A stretch of DNA of 64,000 nt from positions 16,661 to 80,660 of the forward strand of contig NZ_FQWV01000010.1 in assembly GCF_900129775.1 (NCBI RefSeq). Reading direction: 5' to 3'. Each line of letters begins with the position of its first letter. The first letter of the stretch is position 1. This DNA is from Halobaculum gomorrense. GTDB taxonomy: Archaea; Halobacteriota; Halobacteria; Halobacteriales; Haloferacaceae. The translations under genes were made by a program, and so were the position numbers. This document shows positions 51,717 to 59,686 of the stretch, piece after piece. The notes under the pieces were generated by a model, which was given only the letters and a program-made list of their open reading frames with translations, made no database searches and had not been told where the DNA came from.

Positions 51717-53486
51717 TCACGGTGCCGTGTAGCTCGTGGTCGCGTAGAGCGTTCCGGCGACTGGGTCCTCGATCGCGATCACGACGTCGCGCGTGCTTCC
51801 GTCCTCCACCGGACAGGCGGTAGTGTAACGAACCCGCCACGAGGTCGTCACTTCCGTCGCGAGCTCCTCCAGGATCGGGTCGAGATCTTCCAAGAGCTTG
51901 ATCCACAGACCGTCGTCCGCCTCGTCTTGCGCCAGTGGCTTTTTCTGGTGTTCCCCGTCATCGTCCGGCGAGACGGCGATGTAGGTGTAGTCGTTCCCGT
52001 TGATGACCGAGACCGCGTTGGCGCGGGTTTGCTCGAGTCCGCCGATGAACTCTCCCATATCCTCCTCCCCCGGCGCGTCCGTGATGTCGATCATGACGCG
52101 CTGGGCGTCGCTTCGGTACGAGAGTTCGTTGTCTGCGGTGAGGATGGCCTCGTAGTTGTCCTCCGGACCGTCACCACCATATCCAACTTGCTCTTCAAGG
52201 GTGGTGTTCTGGACGGCGGTTTTGAACGCGGTGCTGATGCTGGTGAAATCCTGTTTGAGGTAGACCGACGGCTCCCCGGTCTGTTCCTCGTCGCCGTAGA
52301 GGTACAGGGCGTAGCGAGCGTCGACGCCCTCGCCCTCGACGCTGTCGATGAAGTCCTGGATGTTGGTCTTCATCGTATCCAGTTCGCCGCCCATACTCCC
52401 CGTCACGTCCAGAAGGAACACCATGTCAATCGGCTTGTCCTCGCTGGTGAACGCGACACTTATGTCCTGCCCACAGCCGTTCTCGGCCAGCGCGAAGTCG
52501 CCCGCCGTCAGGTTTCCGTTGGTTCCTGCATCCGTGTCGATGTCGAGGAAGGTCGTCACCTCCGGGAAGCCGGAGGCGTCCGTACTCTGGACGGTCACCT
52601 CGGGCGACTGCGACGCGGTCGTGTCTATCGGAGTGTCGGGACACTCGCACGCCGGCCCGCCCCCGTCGTCCCACACCGGCTCACACGCGTTACCGTACGG
52701 GTCGTCGCCGTTGTTGCGGGACTGGACGGCGTCGAAGGCGAAGTCCCACTCGACGGAGTCGCTCTGGACTTCGTTCCCGGTGGCGGTCGGGAGTTCCAAC
52801 AGCATGCAGAAGTCGAACGACTGCGTGCCGGAGGCGATGGCGTCGCCACCGTCGAACGTACTCCAGACGTCCTGCAGCGTGACGCCCCCGAGCAGTTCGT
52901 TGCTCAGGGCGCTCTCCGCGCTCCCGATGGTTCCGTCGAGGGTCGCCGAGTCGTCGAAGTCGTCGTAGACCGTCACCTCGAGATTCTGTGCGAGTTCGCC
53001 CTCACCGTCCGGGTCCGAAATCGAATCCGTCACCGAGGTGTTGGGGTCGTCGAGTGACCCGGAGATGTCGTCTTCCCGGCCGGCCTCCGGTTCGTTGACG
53101 GAGTTTTCGTCGTTGGCCGTCTTGTCCGTCATCAGGCCGATGCAGGCGGGATTGGACTCGACGGTGATGTCGTAACAGAGGAGCACCCAGTCGCCGGGCT
53201 TCATGTCCTCGAGCGTGACACCGACACCGGGTTCACCGTCGGCAGTAGCAGGATCGTATTCGTCGAACCCGACGGCACCGGCCCACTCGTCGTTGATCCC
53301 GCCATCGGGTATCTTCGCGTCGACGCTCATGTCGAGCGTCCCCGCCGTGACCGAGTTGCCGTCGAACGATTCTTCGTCGCTGAACAGCGCCGTCGTCCCG
53401 ACGCCGGCACCGGCACCGGCGAGGCCGACGACGCCGACGCTGCCCAGGATCTTCCGCCGCGTCAGTTCGATGTCGTTTTGGTCCAT
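51717..53486 (-). CDS. TasA-like secreted protein with C-terminal von Willebrand A domain
   Basis: A 589-residue exported adhesin-like protein. The signal region is LTRRKILGSVGVVGLAGAG plus TTALFSDEESFDGNSVTAGT. The TasA-like unit (about 40-265) includes LEDMKPGDWVLLCYDITV and NEVQSDSVEWDFAFDAVQSR. A cysteine-containing linker follows (PACECPDTP). Residues 350-580 form a vWA domain with the MIDAS start MVFLLDVTGSMGGELDTMK and later SYRSDAQRVMIDITDAPGEE. Metal-dependent binding of a ligand or a neighbouring subunit is expected for vWA. The ATG at 53486 is chosen because it precedes the signal. It is the third gene of the run. Confidence 0.82.
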   Translation of the reverse strand: MDQNDIELTRRKILGSVGVVGLAGAGAGVGTTALFSDEESFDGNSVTAGTLDMSVDAKIPDGGINDEWAGAVGFDEYDPATADGEPGVGVTLEDMKPGDWVLLCYDITVESNPACIGLMTDKTANDENSVNEPEAGREDDISGSLDDPNTSVTDSISDPDGEGELAQNLEVTVYDDFDDSATLDGTIGSAESALSNELLGGVTLQDVWSTFDGGDAIASGTQSFDFCMLLELPTATGNEVQSDSVEWDFAFDAVQSRNNGDDPYGNACEPVWDDGGGPACECPDTPIDTTASQSPEVTVQSTDASGFPEVTTFLDIDTDAGTNGNLTAGDFALAENGCGQDISVAFTSEDKPIDMVFLLDVTGSMGGELDTMKTNIQDFIDSVEGEGVDARYALYLYGDEEQTGEPSVYLKQDFTSISTAFKTAVQNTTLEEQVGYGGDGPEDNYEAILTADNELSYRSDAQRVMIDITDAPGEEDMGEFIGGLEQTRANAVSVINGNDYTYIAVSPDDDGEHQKKPLAQDEADDGLWIKLLEDLDPILEELATEVTTSWRVRYTTACPVEDGSTRDVVIAIEDPVAGTLYATTSYTAP

Positions 53487-53511
53487 CGTTTTTCTTCCCC
53501 GTTGAGGGACA

Positions 53512-53535
53512 CCCACCGGCGGAGTCGAACCGCCG
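53512..53535 (-). repeat. Intercistronic T-arm-like element, copy C
   Basis: Same 24-nt core. The outer stem is the longest: CACCCAT (53544-53550, minus reading) against GTGGGTG, seven pairs including one G-T. A second hairpin-like TCCCTCAACGGGGA follows before the ATG at 53486, 25 nt from the core. It lies 50 nt after the stop of the 55585-53585 gene. Confidence 0.85.
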
Positions 53536-53584
53536 TACTCCGAATGGGTGAACGGCCGAGAGGGGACAGCGTCCTCGGGAATCC

Positions 53585-55585
53585 CTACTCGGTTGCGGGC
53601 CCCGTCGGATCTGGGTTGTTCCGGCACTGCTCGGTGTAGAACCCGAGGTCGAACCCGACCGAGTCGCTCTGGATCTCGTTACCGACGTCCTCGGGGACCC
53701 ACCACGCGAACCCGAAGCAGTGGGTCGCACCGGCGGTGTAACACCCGCCGCCTTGGTTACCCTCGAGCAGCAGGCCGTCAGACAATTCTCCCGCTAGGGC
53801 CGGGAGCGTCCCGCGGAAGATGACGTCCTCTCCCGTGCCGCCACCCAAGATGTCGCTCGCGACCGCCCGACCCGAATCAGCGCCTCCCGCCGTGGGAACA
53901 TCGTAGTAGGCCCCGTCACCCGACGCGATCGCCATCATCGAGTCACGTGCGAGATCCTTCGTGGTGGGAACAGCGCCGGCGGGGTACACAGCCGCAGCAC
54001 GGACCGTGATCCCGTTGTCTCCCGAGAGATCTGCCGGGTCGCTCTTCGTGTACCCAGTAGGCTGTCCGTCAGGGTTGTCGACCTTGGGGCCGGCCGGTTG
54101 GGAGTACGCACTGCCGGGCACGAACGGTTCCCCGTCGATGTCTCGTGCCACGAGGACCGCTTCGGCCGTGGCTGTGTCGTTCGGCGGGCTATCAGGGTTC
54201 GGTAGTTTCAGATCGCTCCCGTTCGCTTCGCCGTCGAAGTAGTCCGACTCGTAGGTGTTGCCGTCGAAACTGAACGGCGTTCCATCTGGGTTGATCAGTT
54301 CGCCGAATCCCTCGAGCCCACTCGTATCGATGGAGACGTCTCCGTCCGAGACGAGCAGCAGTTCCTTGTTGGGATCTTCTACGTCGTTACCGCTATCGGC
54401 GTCGAGGGCACCAGCCTTGTCGTTGAGGTACTCGCGCGAGACGTCGAGTGCGTGTGGGATCGGCGAGCTGCCCCCAAGCGACTCTGCCGGCAGATACGTG
54501 GCACCGTCGAACTGACCGTTGCCACCGGAATCGACGTAGGTGTCGACCGGCACGATGGGGTTAGCGAGCATCGGGTTGTTCGTATCGCCCGTTCCTTCGA
54601 ACGTGACGATACCCGCCCACACGTCGAGGCCCGGGTTTTCTTGGGTCGCGTCGTACAGGTCCTCGACCAATGCGTTCGCCGCATCGATGATGTCCCCGAG
54701 ATTGGATTCAGTCGAAGACGACGTGTCGATGACAGCCAGCGCCACGACGTCGTCCGGCTCCGGTTCGATTCGGTTGTTGCAGTCCTCGTCGTACCAGAGC
54801 GCCGTCTCGACGTTCGCAGCCAGTTCCCCAGCCTCCGGCGTCTCGTCGACCTCGCCCTCGGGTTCGATGATATCATTTTCCGACTCAGTGAGCCCGCCGG
54901 GCATCTGCAACCAGAGGTAACCGTCGTTGTCACAGAGGTGCGCACTGAAGGTGAGTTCCCCGAAATCCCCGGGCTTGACGTCCCGGAGGTTGATCAGCGG
55001 ATGGGCCGCATCGGTCACCGCGTCGTACGTATCTGCGTTTTTCGTCCGGGCCGGGGTACCCTCGCTGGCGTAGGTGGACAGATCCTGCGGAACGTCTGCC
55101 AGGGCGTCACAGGGGTTCTCCACCACCGGATTGCCCCCGCTATCTATCGAGGTGAACGTGGCCTCGACTTCGCCGTCTGCGCGATCCGGATACGCCTCGA
55201 TGGTGGTGTTCTGGAAGTAGAGTTCGAGACTGGACCTCCCGTCGTCGAGTGGCTCGTCCTCGTCGTTCGCCCACACGACCGGGTTGTTCGGATCGGGGAG
55301 ACCGACGTACCGACTGTCGTCCGGATCGTCCCTGACGACGTCGAGTTCGGTCCCGTCTTCCACGGTCGGATCCCCGAAGCCGTCGTAGATCTGGGGGTAG
55401 GAGTAGTGCTCCTCCCAGTCCATCTTGAGGTCGAGTTCGCCCGCGGTGATGGAGTTGTTCTCGAACGACTCCTCGTCGTTGAACAGCGCAGTTGTCCCCA
55501 TCCCAGCACCGGCCCCGGCCGCGCCGACCGCGCCCATGCTGGCGAGGATCTTCCGCCGCGTCAGTTCGATATTGTGGTCTGTCAT
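53585..55585 (-). CDS. TasA-like secreted protein with a von Willebrand A domain inserted in the TasA fold
   Basis: A 666-residue exported protein. Signal: LTRRKILASMGAVGAAGAG then TTALFNDEESFENNSITAGE. The TasA-like part starts normally (about 45-275: INLRDVKPGDFGELTFSAHL, GELAANVETALWYDEDCNNR) and resumes at about 583-658 (FRGTLPALAGELSDGLLLEG, VGNEIQSDSVGFDLGFYTEQ). Between them, residues 277-580 are a vWA domain: DDVVALAVIDTSSSTESNLG begins it, with ELLLVSDGDVSIDTSGLEG later. So vWA interrupts the TasA fold at the loop before the last strands. It is the second gene of the run; the ATG at 55585 fits the signal. Confidence 0.8.
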   Translation of the reverse strand: MTDHNIELTRRKILASMGAVGAAGAGAGMGTTALFNDEESFENNSITAGELDLKMDWEEHYSYPQIYDGFGDPTVEDGTELDVVRDDPDDSRYVGLPDPNNPVVWANDEDEPLDDGRSSLELYFQNTTIEAYPDRADGEVEATFTSIDSGGNPVVENPCDALADVPQDLSTYASEGTPARTKNADTYDAVTDAAHPLINLRDVKPGDFGELTFSAHLCDNDGYLWLQMPGGLTESENDIIEPEGEVDETPEAGELAANVETALWYDEDCNNRIEPEPDDVVALAVIDTSSSTESNLGDIIDAANALVEDLYDATQENPGLDVWAGIVTFEGTGDTNNPMLANPIVPVDTYVDSGGNGQFDGATYLPAESLGGSSPIPHALDVSREYLNDKAGALDADSGNDVEDPNKELLLVSDGDVSIDTSGLEGFGELINPDGTPFSFDGNTYESDYFDGEANGSDLKLPNPDSPPNDTATAEAVLVARDIDGEPFVPGSAYSQPAGPKVDNPDGQPTGYTKSDPADLSGDNGITVRAAAVYPAGAVPTTKDLARDSMMAIASGDGAYYDVPTAGGADSGRAVASDILGGGTGEDVIFRGTLPALAGELSDGLLLEGNQGGGCYTAGATHCFGFAWWVPEDVGNEIQSDSVGFDLGFYTEQCRNNPDPTGPATE

Positions 55586-55608
55586 GGTCCTGTCCCCTCC
55601 TGGGGAAA

Positions 55609-55632
55609 CCCACCGGCGGAGTCGAACCGCCG
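55609..55632 (-). repeat. Intercistronic T-arm-like element, copy D
   Basis: Same 24-nt core (minus-strand CGGCGG-TTCGACT-CCGCCG-GTGGG). The outer stem is weaker here, with only four or five pairs. A perfect second hairpin TCCCCAGGAGGGGA (stem five, loop four) follows before the ATG at 55585, 23 nt from the core. It lies in the gap after the 56637-55780 gene. Confidence 0.85.
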
Positions 55633-55779
55633 TTCCGCGGCGAGCCGTGCCACGTGCCTTCGGCAGAGCCGAAGACGCCGTAACGCTGCATTGCCGCGTA
55701 CCGGGCCGCCGGCGAGGCGGTCCCGGACACCGTGTGGGTCGGAGACTGCTTCGTTTCGTTCGAAATGCGTGTCCTACGT

Positions 55780-56637
55780 CTAGTTCGCGCTTCCGTCCAT
55801 TACCTCGGTGGCGTTCGCGGGTGCAGGATTGTTCCGCGCCTGCTCGAGGTGCCAGGTGAGGTCGAACGTAACACTATCACCTTGAACACTGTTTCCGACA
55901 GTGTCTGGCAGACAAAACTCGACAAGGTGCGTCACCTGATCGGTGTCTACATTAGCCTGAGTGGGGTCTCCGCCCACGGTCGTGGGAGAGCCGTCGCCGT
56001 GACCAACAGGAACGGAAGGAGTAGATTCACCGCTATCGTTCCGGTACAGGTATCCGCTCAAAAGCTCAGACATAGTGAGCGGAACGCCGATGTTCTCATC
56101 GTCGGTGATCGTGACAGAGCTGGTCGGAATCCCATTGTTCGCATCACCGGTCTCGTACCCGAGAGACCTCACCTCCATGTTTTCGGCGAGCTCGCCGTCA
56201 GTTCCCTGGCTGTCAGTCGAGCTAGTAAGGTCATCGTCATCGCTAACCTCAGGCTCGGTGTTGACGTTATCTGAGTTATCGGTCACGGCACCCGACATAG
56301 CGAGGTAGCCGGGATTGCCCTCCACCTTGGGATTGACTCCAATGGTGAAGCAGTCCCCGGGCTTGAGGTCCGAGACAGTAATGCCCACCGCCGGGTCTCC
56401 GTCCGCGCTAGTACTTTCTATGCTAACCGAGCCAGCATTACCATCAAACGTCGAGTCGTCAACGATGCCCGCCTCAACGATGAGATTCTGCGTCCCCGCC
56501 TGGATCGTGTTATTCTCGAACGTTTCCTCGTCGCTGAACAGCGCAGTCGTGCCGGCCCCAGCGCCCGCTCCGGCCAGGCCGATCGTGCCCAGGCCGAGCA
56601 GCGCCTTCCGCCGGGAGAGTTCGAATTTGTCTGTCAT
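55780..56637 (-). CDS. TasA-like secreted protein, first gene of the five-gene run
   Basis: A 285-residue protein of the simplest TasA-like form: signal LSRRKALLGLGTIGLAGAG, start region TTALFSDEETFENNTIQAGT, then VSDLKPGDCFTIGVNPKVE and NSVQGDSVTFDLTWHLEQAR near residue 265. These match in order the Bacillus TasA landmarks (F-x-D, SGTLDL, NLKPGD, GNSIKLQFSFEATQ). It lacks any added domain, so it is the best candidate for the major fibre subunit of the cluster, which is an inference. The start at 56637 precedes the signal; the longer frame from 56703 is not needed. A TATA-like TTAAGTATG (minus strand) lies 65-75 nt upstream, suggesting a roughly 40-nt leader. Confidence 0.8.
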   Translation of the reverse strand: MTDKFELSRRKALLGLGTIGLAGAGAGAGTTALFSDEETFENNTIQAGTQNLIVEAGIVDDSTFDGNAGSVSIESTSADGDPAVGITVSDLKPGDCFTIGVNPKVEGNPGYLAMSGAVTDNSDNVNTEPEVSDDDDLTSSTDSQGTDGELAENMEVRSLGYETGDANNGIPTSSVTITDDENIGVPLTMSELLSGYLYRNDSGESTPSVPVGHGDGSPTTVGGDPTQANVDTDQVTHLVEFCLPDTVGNSVQGDSVTFDLTWHLEQARNNPAPANATEVMDGSAN

Positions 56638-57236
56638 TGTTTGCTGGTCGGCCTCGCCGCGAGGCGGGCCGAACCTATCTCCCCTCTCACCCCCTCCCCA
56701 CATACTTAATCACAGATTGAGCATTCTACAAGGAGTTCCATCCGTTTGAAGGACTCCCAATCTGGGTCTTCAAGCGATGCCAGAATTAGTAGACACGCTT
56801 ACCAGTACGATCAAGCACCCCATTCAGCCAGTTACTATCGGAGCAACACCGGAGAAATAGACTGCTGCGTGCCGAATCGGGGAGTGATCTGGCATCGGTT
56901 ACCCTCATCTGCAGGTATCCCGGCTGTGACGGATCTACTGCCGAACCGGCGGTGGGCCACGAGGTCGACCCGCTGTCGTGTGTGGCTCCCGGCGCGAAAG
57001 ACGGTATCGAGAGTCAGTCGGGGGTCGCCCATCGGATATCATCGCTGCGATCTGCATCTCACGTTCCAGCACGTCTTCGGGGCGTGATACGTCGATATGT
57101 CCGGAAAAATATCCAACATGATAAACGGGGGGAAATCTTATAACCGGGACGACTTCATGAGTGTTGTAGGGGTAAGAGAAGATTACTCTGATTGAGCGCT
57201 GACCGAACCAAAGACCGAACATAATACGTATATAAG
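56638..57236. other. 599-nt intergenic region
   Basis: The left part holds the TATA-like promoter of the TasA-like run (near 56702-56712). A 27-codon frame at 56777-56860 (MPELVDTLTSTIKHPIQP) is too short to support. The rest is lower in GC than the flanks. Near 57136-57145 (CTTATAACC) and 57228-57236 (GTATATAAG) are two TATA-like sequences for the gene at 57237. Nothing else is recognised. Confidence 0.4.
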
Positions 57237-57887
57237 ATGGCAACCAGAAATGAGGCTCAGCGGGAGAACCGTAACGAGTCGGGAGGGGATGAACCGGACG
57301 CTGTTCAGTTGGCGATGCAGATGGGTATGGGATTCGTCAATCACGACAAGCGCAACCGCCAGGCGGCTATCGACGCATTCGCGGCCGTCGACGAGTTTCA
57401 GTTTCAGCACGTCGAAGCGGAGGTCGCTCGCGCGGCGAGTGAGGCGTACGTCGATGCGCTGTGGGAGAAAGACGAGATCGAGGAGGCCCACACGGTCGAC
57501 GGCGAACTCGATCGGGAAGCCCTCGACGCGGCCGACTGGTCGCCGGTCGAGGACGCCTTCGCCGAGCGGGCGTCGCTCGCCGGTATCGACCCGGCTTACG
57601 CCGAACTGACGACCGTGGCGTGGCGGCGGCACAAGACCGGCGGCGACTACTGGACCCCGATGAAGCGGGCCCAGATGTACGAACTCCGCGCGGCGCTGCA
57701 GGACGACGACTACCCGTACAAACCCAGAGACGGCCTGTCGGGTAGTGGCCCGGAGCCAACTCGGTACGTTCTCGGCGTCGAACTCCACGACGTGCGACGG
57801 TTCGAAGAGGGGCTCGAGGCGATGATGCCGTACTTCCAGCGGATCATCGACGGACACCGAGAGACTCACGAGGAGTGGGTGGTCTGA
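57237..57887 (+). CDS. Haloarchaeal protein of unknown function, paralogue B
   Basis: A 216-residue soluble protein with an N-terminal charged tail, clearly paralogous over about 170 residues to the protein at 30505-31185 (see that entry for matched blocks). Here the core runs AAIDAFAAVDEFQFQHV, AYVDALWEKDEIEEAH, DYWTPMKRAQMYELRAALQD and VLGVELHDVRRF. No signal peptide, membrane segment or known active site is seen. A TATA sequence stands directly before the ATG, too close for a normal leaderless start, so the true start could be the internal ATG at 57315 (MQMGMGF). The gene stands just outside the TasA-like run. Confidence 0.65.
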   Translation: MATRNEAQRENRNESGGDEPDAVQLAMQMGMGFVNHDKRNRQAAIDAFAAVDEFQFQHVEAEVARAASEAYVDALWEKDEIEEAHTVDGELDREALDAADWSPVEDAFAERASLAGIDPAYAELTTVAWRRHKTGGDYWTPMKRAQMYELRAALQDDDYPYKPRDGLSGSGPEPTRYVLGVELHDVRRFEEGLEAMMPYFQRIIDGHRETHEEWVV

Positions 57888-58030
57888 CGCCTCCGAGCGA
57901 ACACGCATCTCCAGAGTTCACGGTCGATCGGAGAGTAGGCTCCGCCTGATTTGTCCTTCTCGTTGTCGCCGTTTCGCAACACCATCCTTCGACCCGGGAG
58001 CGAAGCAAACTGGGCTGAAACGTCGACTCA

Positions 58031-58036
58031 TTTATT
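58031..58036 (+). promoter_or_regulatory. TATA box before the 58065 gene
   Basis: TTTATT centred 31 nt before the ATG at 58065, in a short AT-rich stretch (CATTTATTGGGAAATC). The spacing is that of a leaderless haloarchaeal gene. Confidence 0.5.
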
Positions 58037-58064
58037 GGGAAATCTCTCATTAACGTAACCATCT

Positions 58065-58631
58065 ATGCACGTACGCGAGACGACACCCGCACCGATCGCA
58101 GTCCACACCATCCTCTCGACGATCAGCCGGCGCTGTGCGTTGACCCACTCCCCGTCGGAACAGGGCGTCCACGACAGCCGCGAACGCCCCTCCCACATCG
58201 AAGAGCGGGCGTCGGGGACACCGTCGCCGCCCGACGACGGCCGAACGAGCGTGCGCAGTTCGCTGATGCAGACGTCTTTCCCGACGGTTGGCTCCGAGAC
58301 CGGCATCGAGTGCGACCCTGCCCGACAGACGCCGACCGTGAGCGAGTCCGCTCGTGACGGCGACGTCCCTGCGGAGGGAGTCACTAGCAGTATCGCGCGG
58401 GCGGCGTCCTATCGCCTGCTCGCGGTACTCTCACTTCTCACCGTCGTCAGCACGTCCGTCGACGTCTCGGGCCTTGCCGCGATGGACCCGACCGAGGTCC
58501 TCACCGACGCGCTGGTCACCATCGCGTCCGTCACCATCGCGTTCGTCACCACGGCGCTTGCGGCGAACTCTCAGCTCTGGCGTCGCCGAAGCCCCGCCTC
58601 GCGTTCGGTATTCAGCGGGGTCGACCGATGA
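58065..58631 (+). CDS. Unknown protein with C-terminal membrane helices
   Basis: A 188-residue protein. The N-terminal 110 residues are polar, rich in Ser, Thr and Arg, and not typical of haloarchaea (few acidic residues). The C-terminal part has two hydrophobic helices (SYRLLAVLSLLTVVSTSV and VTIASVTIAFVTTALAANS). A leaderless promoter precedes it. Its stop overlaps the ATG of the next gene by 4 nt, which supports it being a real gene. The N-terminus MHVRETT resembles the next protein's MNVRETF, so the two may share an origin. I recognise no family. Confidence 0.5.
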   Translation: MHVRETTPAPIAVHTILSTISRRCALTHSPSEQGVHDSRERPSHIEERASGTPSPPDDGRTSVRSSLMQTSFPTVGSETGIECDPARQTPTVSESARDGDVPAEGVTSSIARAASYRLLAVLSLLTVVSTSVDVSGLAAMDPTEVLTDALVTIASVTIAFVTTALAANSQLWRRRSPASRSVFSGVDR

Positions 58632-59482
58632 ACGTACGAGAGACCTTCACGCTGTCGTTTCTGACCGATCTCCTCCGAAATCCCGAGTACACGGGCGAAA
58701 ACCGCTGTTTCCCGTGTACGCTGGTGAACCTCTCTATCGGAACGGCCGCCAGCGTCGTCGTCGCGGCGGTCTCGCCGCTTGCCGGTGGGTCGCTCTTCGG
58801 GCTGTCGCTCCTCGTAATCTACCTCCGCGGCTACCTCGTCCCCGGCACGCCGACGGTGACGAAACGGTACCTCCCCGACTCCTTCCTTCGATTGTTCGAC
58901 AAGGTCGATGAGCCGTCGACGCCGCCCGCGCTCGACGACGTCGACACCATCGAGGCGTTCCTCCGGCGTCGTGACGCGTTGCGGGAGGTCGAGGACGGGG
59001 CCGACCTCGAACTGACGCCATCGTTTCGGACGGCCCATCGCAAGTGGGCCGCAGAGTACGACGCTACCGACCGATTGCTCGCTGCACCCGCGTCGCTCCT
59101 CTTCCACGGCGCGGACGTCGATGTCGACGCCGAGGACCTGACGCTCACCCAAGGGCCGAACGCGTTCGTCCTCCGCAGCGAGGACCGGCCCCTCGCGCGC
59201 TGGGAGTCTCGCGCCGCGATGATCGGTGACGTCGCCGCCGCCGCGGTGTTCGCCGACCGGACCGACGACTGGGCTGCGATAGATCCCGAGACGCGGCTGC
59301 AGGTGCTCGGCGCGCTCCGACTCTGGTACGACCGGTGCCCGGCCTGTGGCGGGGACGTCTCCCTGGAGCAGGACGTGGTCGAGTCGTGTTGTCGGTCCAC
59401 GTCGGTACTCGTCGGGACCTGCAACGACTGCGGGTCGCGCATGTTCGAGACGAACTACGACGACTCGATCGCGTCCGAGTGA
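58628..59482 (+). CDS. Membrane-associated protein with C-terminal zinc-ribbon-like cysteines
   Basis: A 284-residue protein. The N-terminal segment has a CxxC pair (EYTGENRCFPCTLVNL) followed by one or two membrane helices (ASVVVAAVSPLAGG, LFGLSLLVIYLRGYL). The soluble middle is acidic and helical (IEAFLRRRDALREVEDG, HRKWAAEYDATDRLL). The C-terminus has three cysteine groups (RCPACGGDVS, ESCCRSTS, GTCNDCGSR), as in a zinc ribbon. I recall similar haloarchaeal proteins but no function. It is translationally coupled to the gene upstream. Confidence 0.6.
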   Translation: MNVRETFTLSFLTDLLRNPEYTGENRCFPCTLVNLSIGTAASVVVAAVSPLAGGSLFGLSLLVIYLRGYLVPGTPTVTKRYLPDSFLRLFDKVDEPSTPPALDDVDTIEAFLRRRDALREVEDGADLELTPSFRTAHRKWAAEYDATDRLLAAPASLLFHGADVDVDAEDLTLTQGPNAFVLRSEDRPLARWESRAAMIGDVAAAAVFADRTDDWAAIDPETRLQVLGALRLWYDRCPACGGDVSLEQDVVESCCRSTSVLVGTCNDCGSRMFETNYDDSIASE

Positions 59483-59686
59483 TCGGACTCCCTCGTTGCG
59501 CCGGGGATTCGCCAGGACACGAGACGGCCGCGGAGAATTGTCGGACCTGGCTCCCGATCTCCCCACCGTACGGTCTGTTGGCGGCCTGGACCGCACACAG
59601 CGAGACGCGCAATTGACTCCGACGCTGTCTACCGACTCATCCGAGCCTACAATCGACGTAGGATCTATGTTACTTTCCTCAATTGT

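Noticed and set aside
50031..55632. The repeated element as true tRNA genes or attachment sites.
   Set aside because: Only the T-arm and part of an acceptor-like stem exist; there is no D-arm or anticodon arm. Four copies in consecutive gaps do not fit an integration scar.
50031..55632. The four repeats as a CRISPR array.
   Set aside because: Spacing is 1.6-2 kb with genes between copies; no spacers or cas genes.
56777..56860. A 27-codon plus-strand frame (MPELVDTLTSTIKHP).
   Set aside because: Too short, no ribosome-binding site or promoter at the right distance and no known match; left as intergenic.
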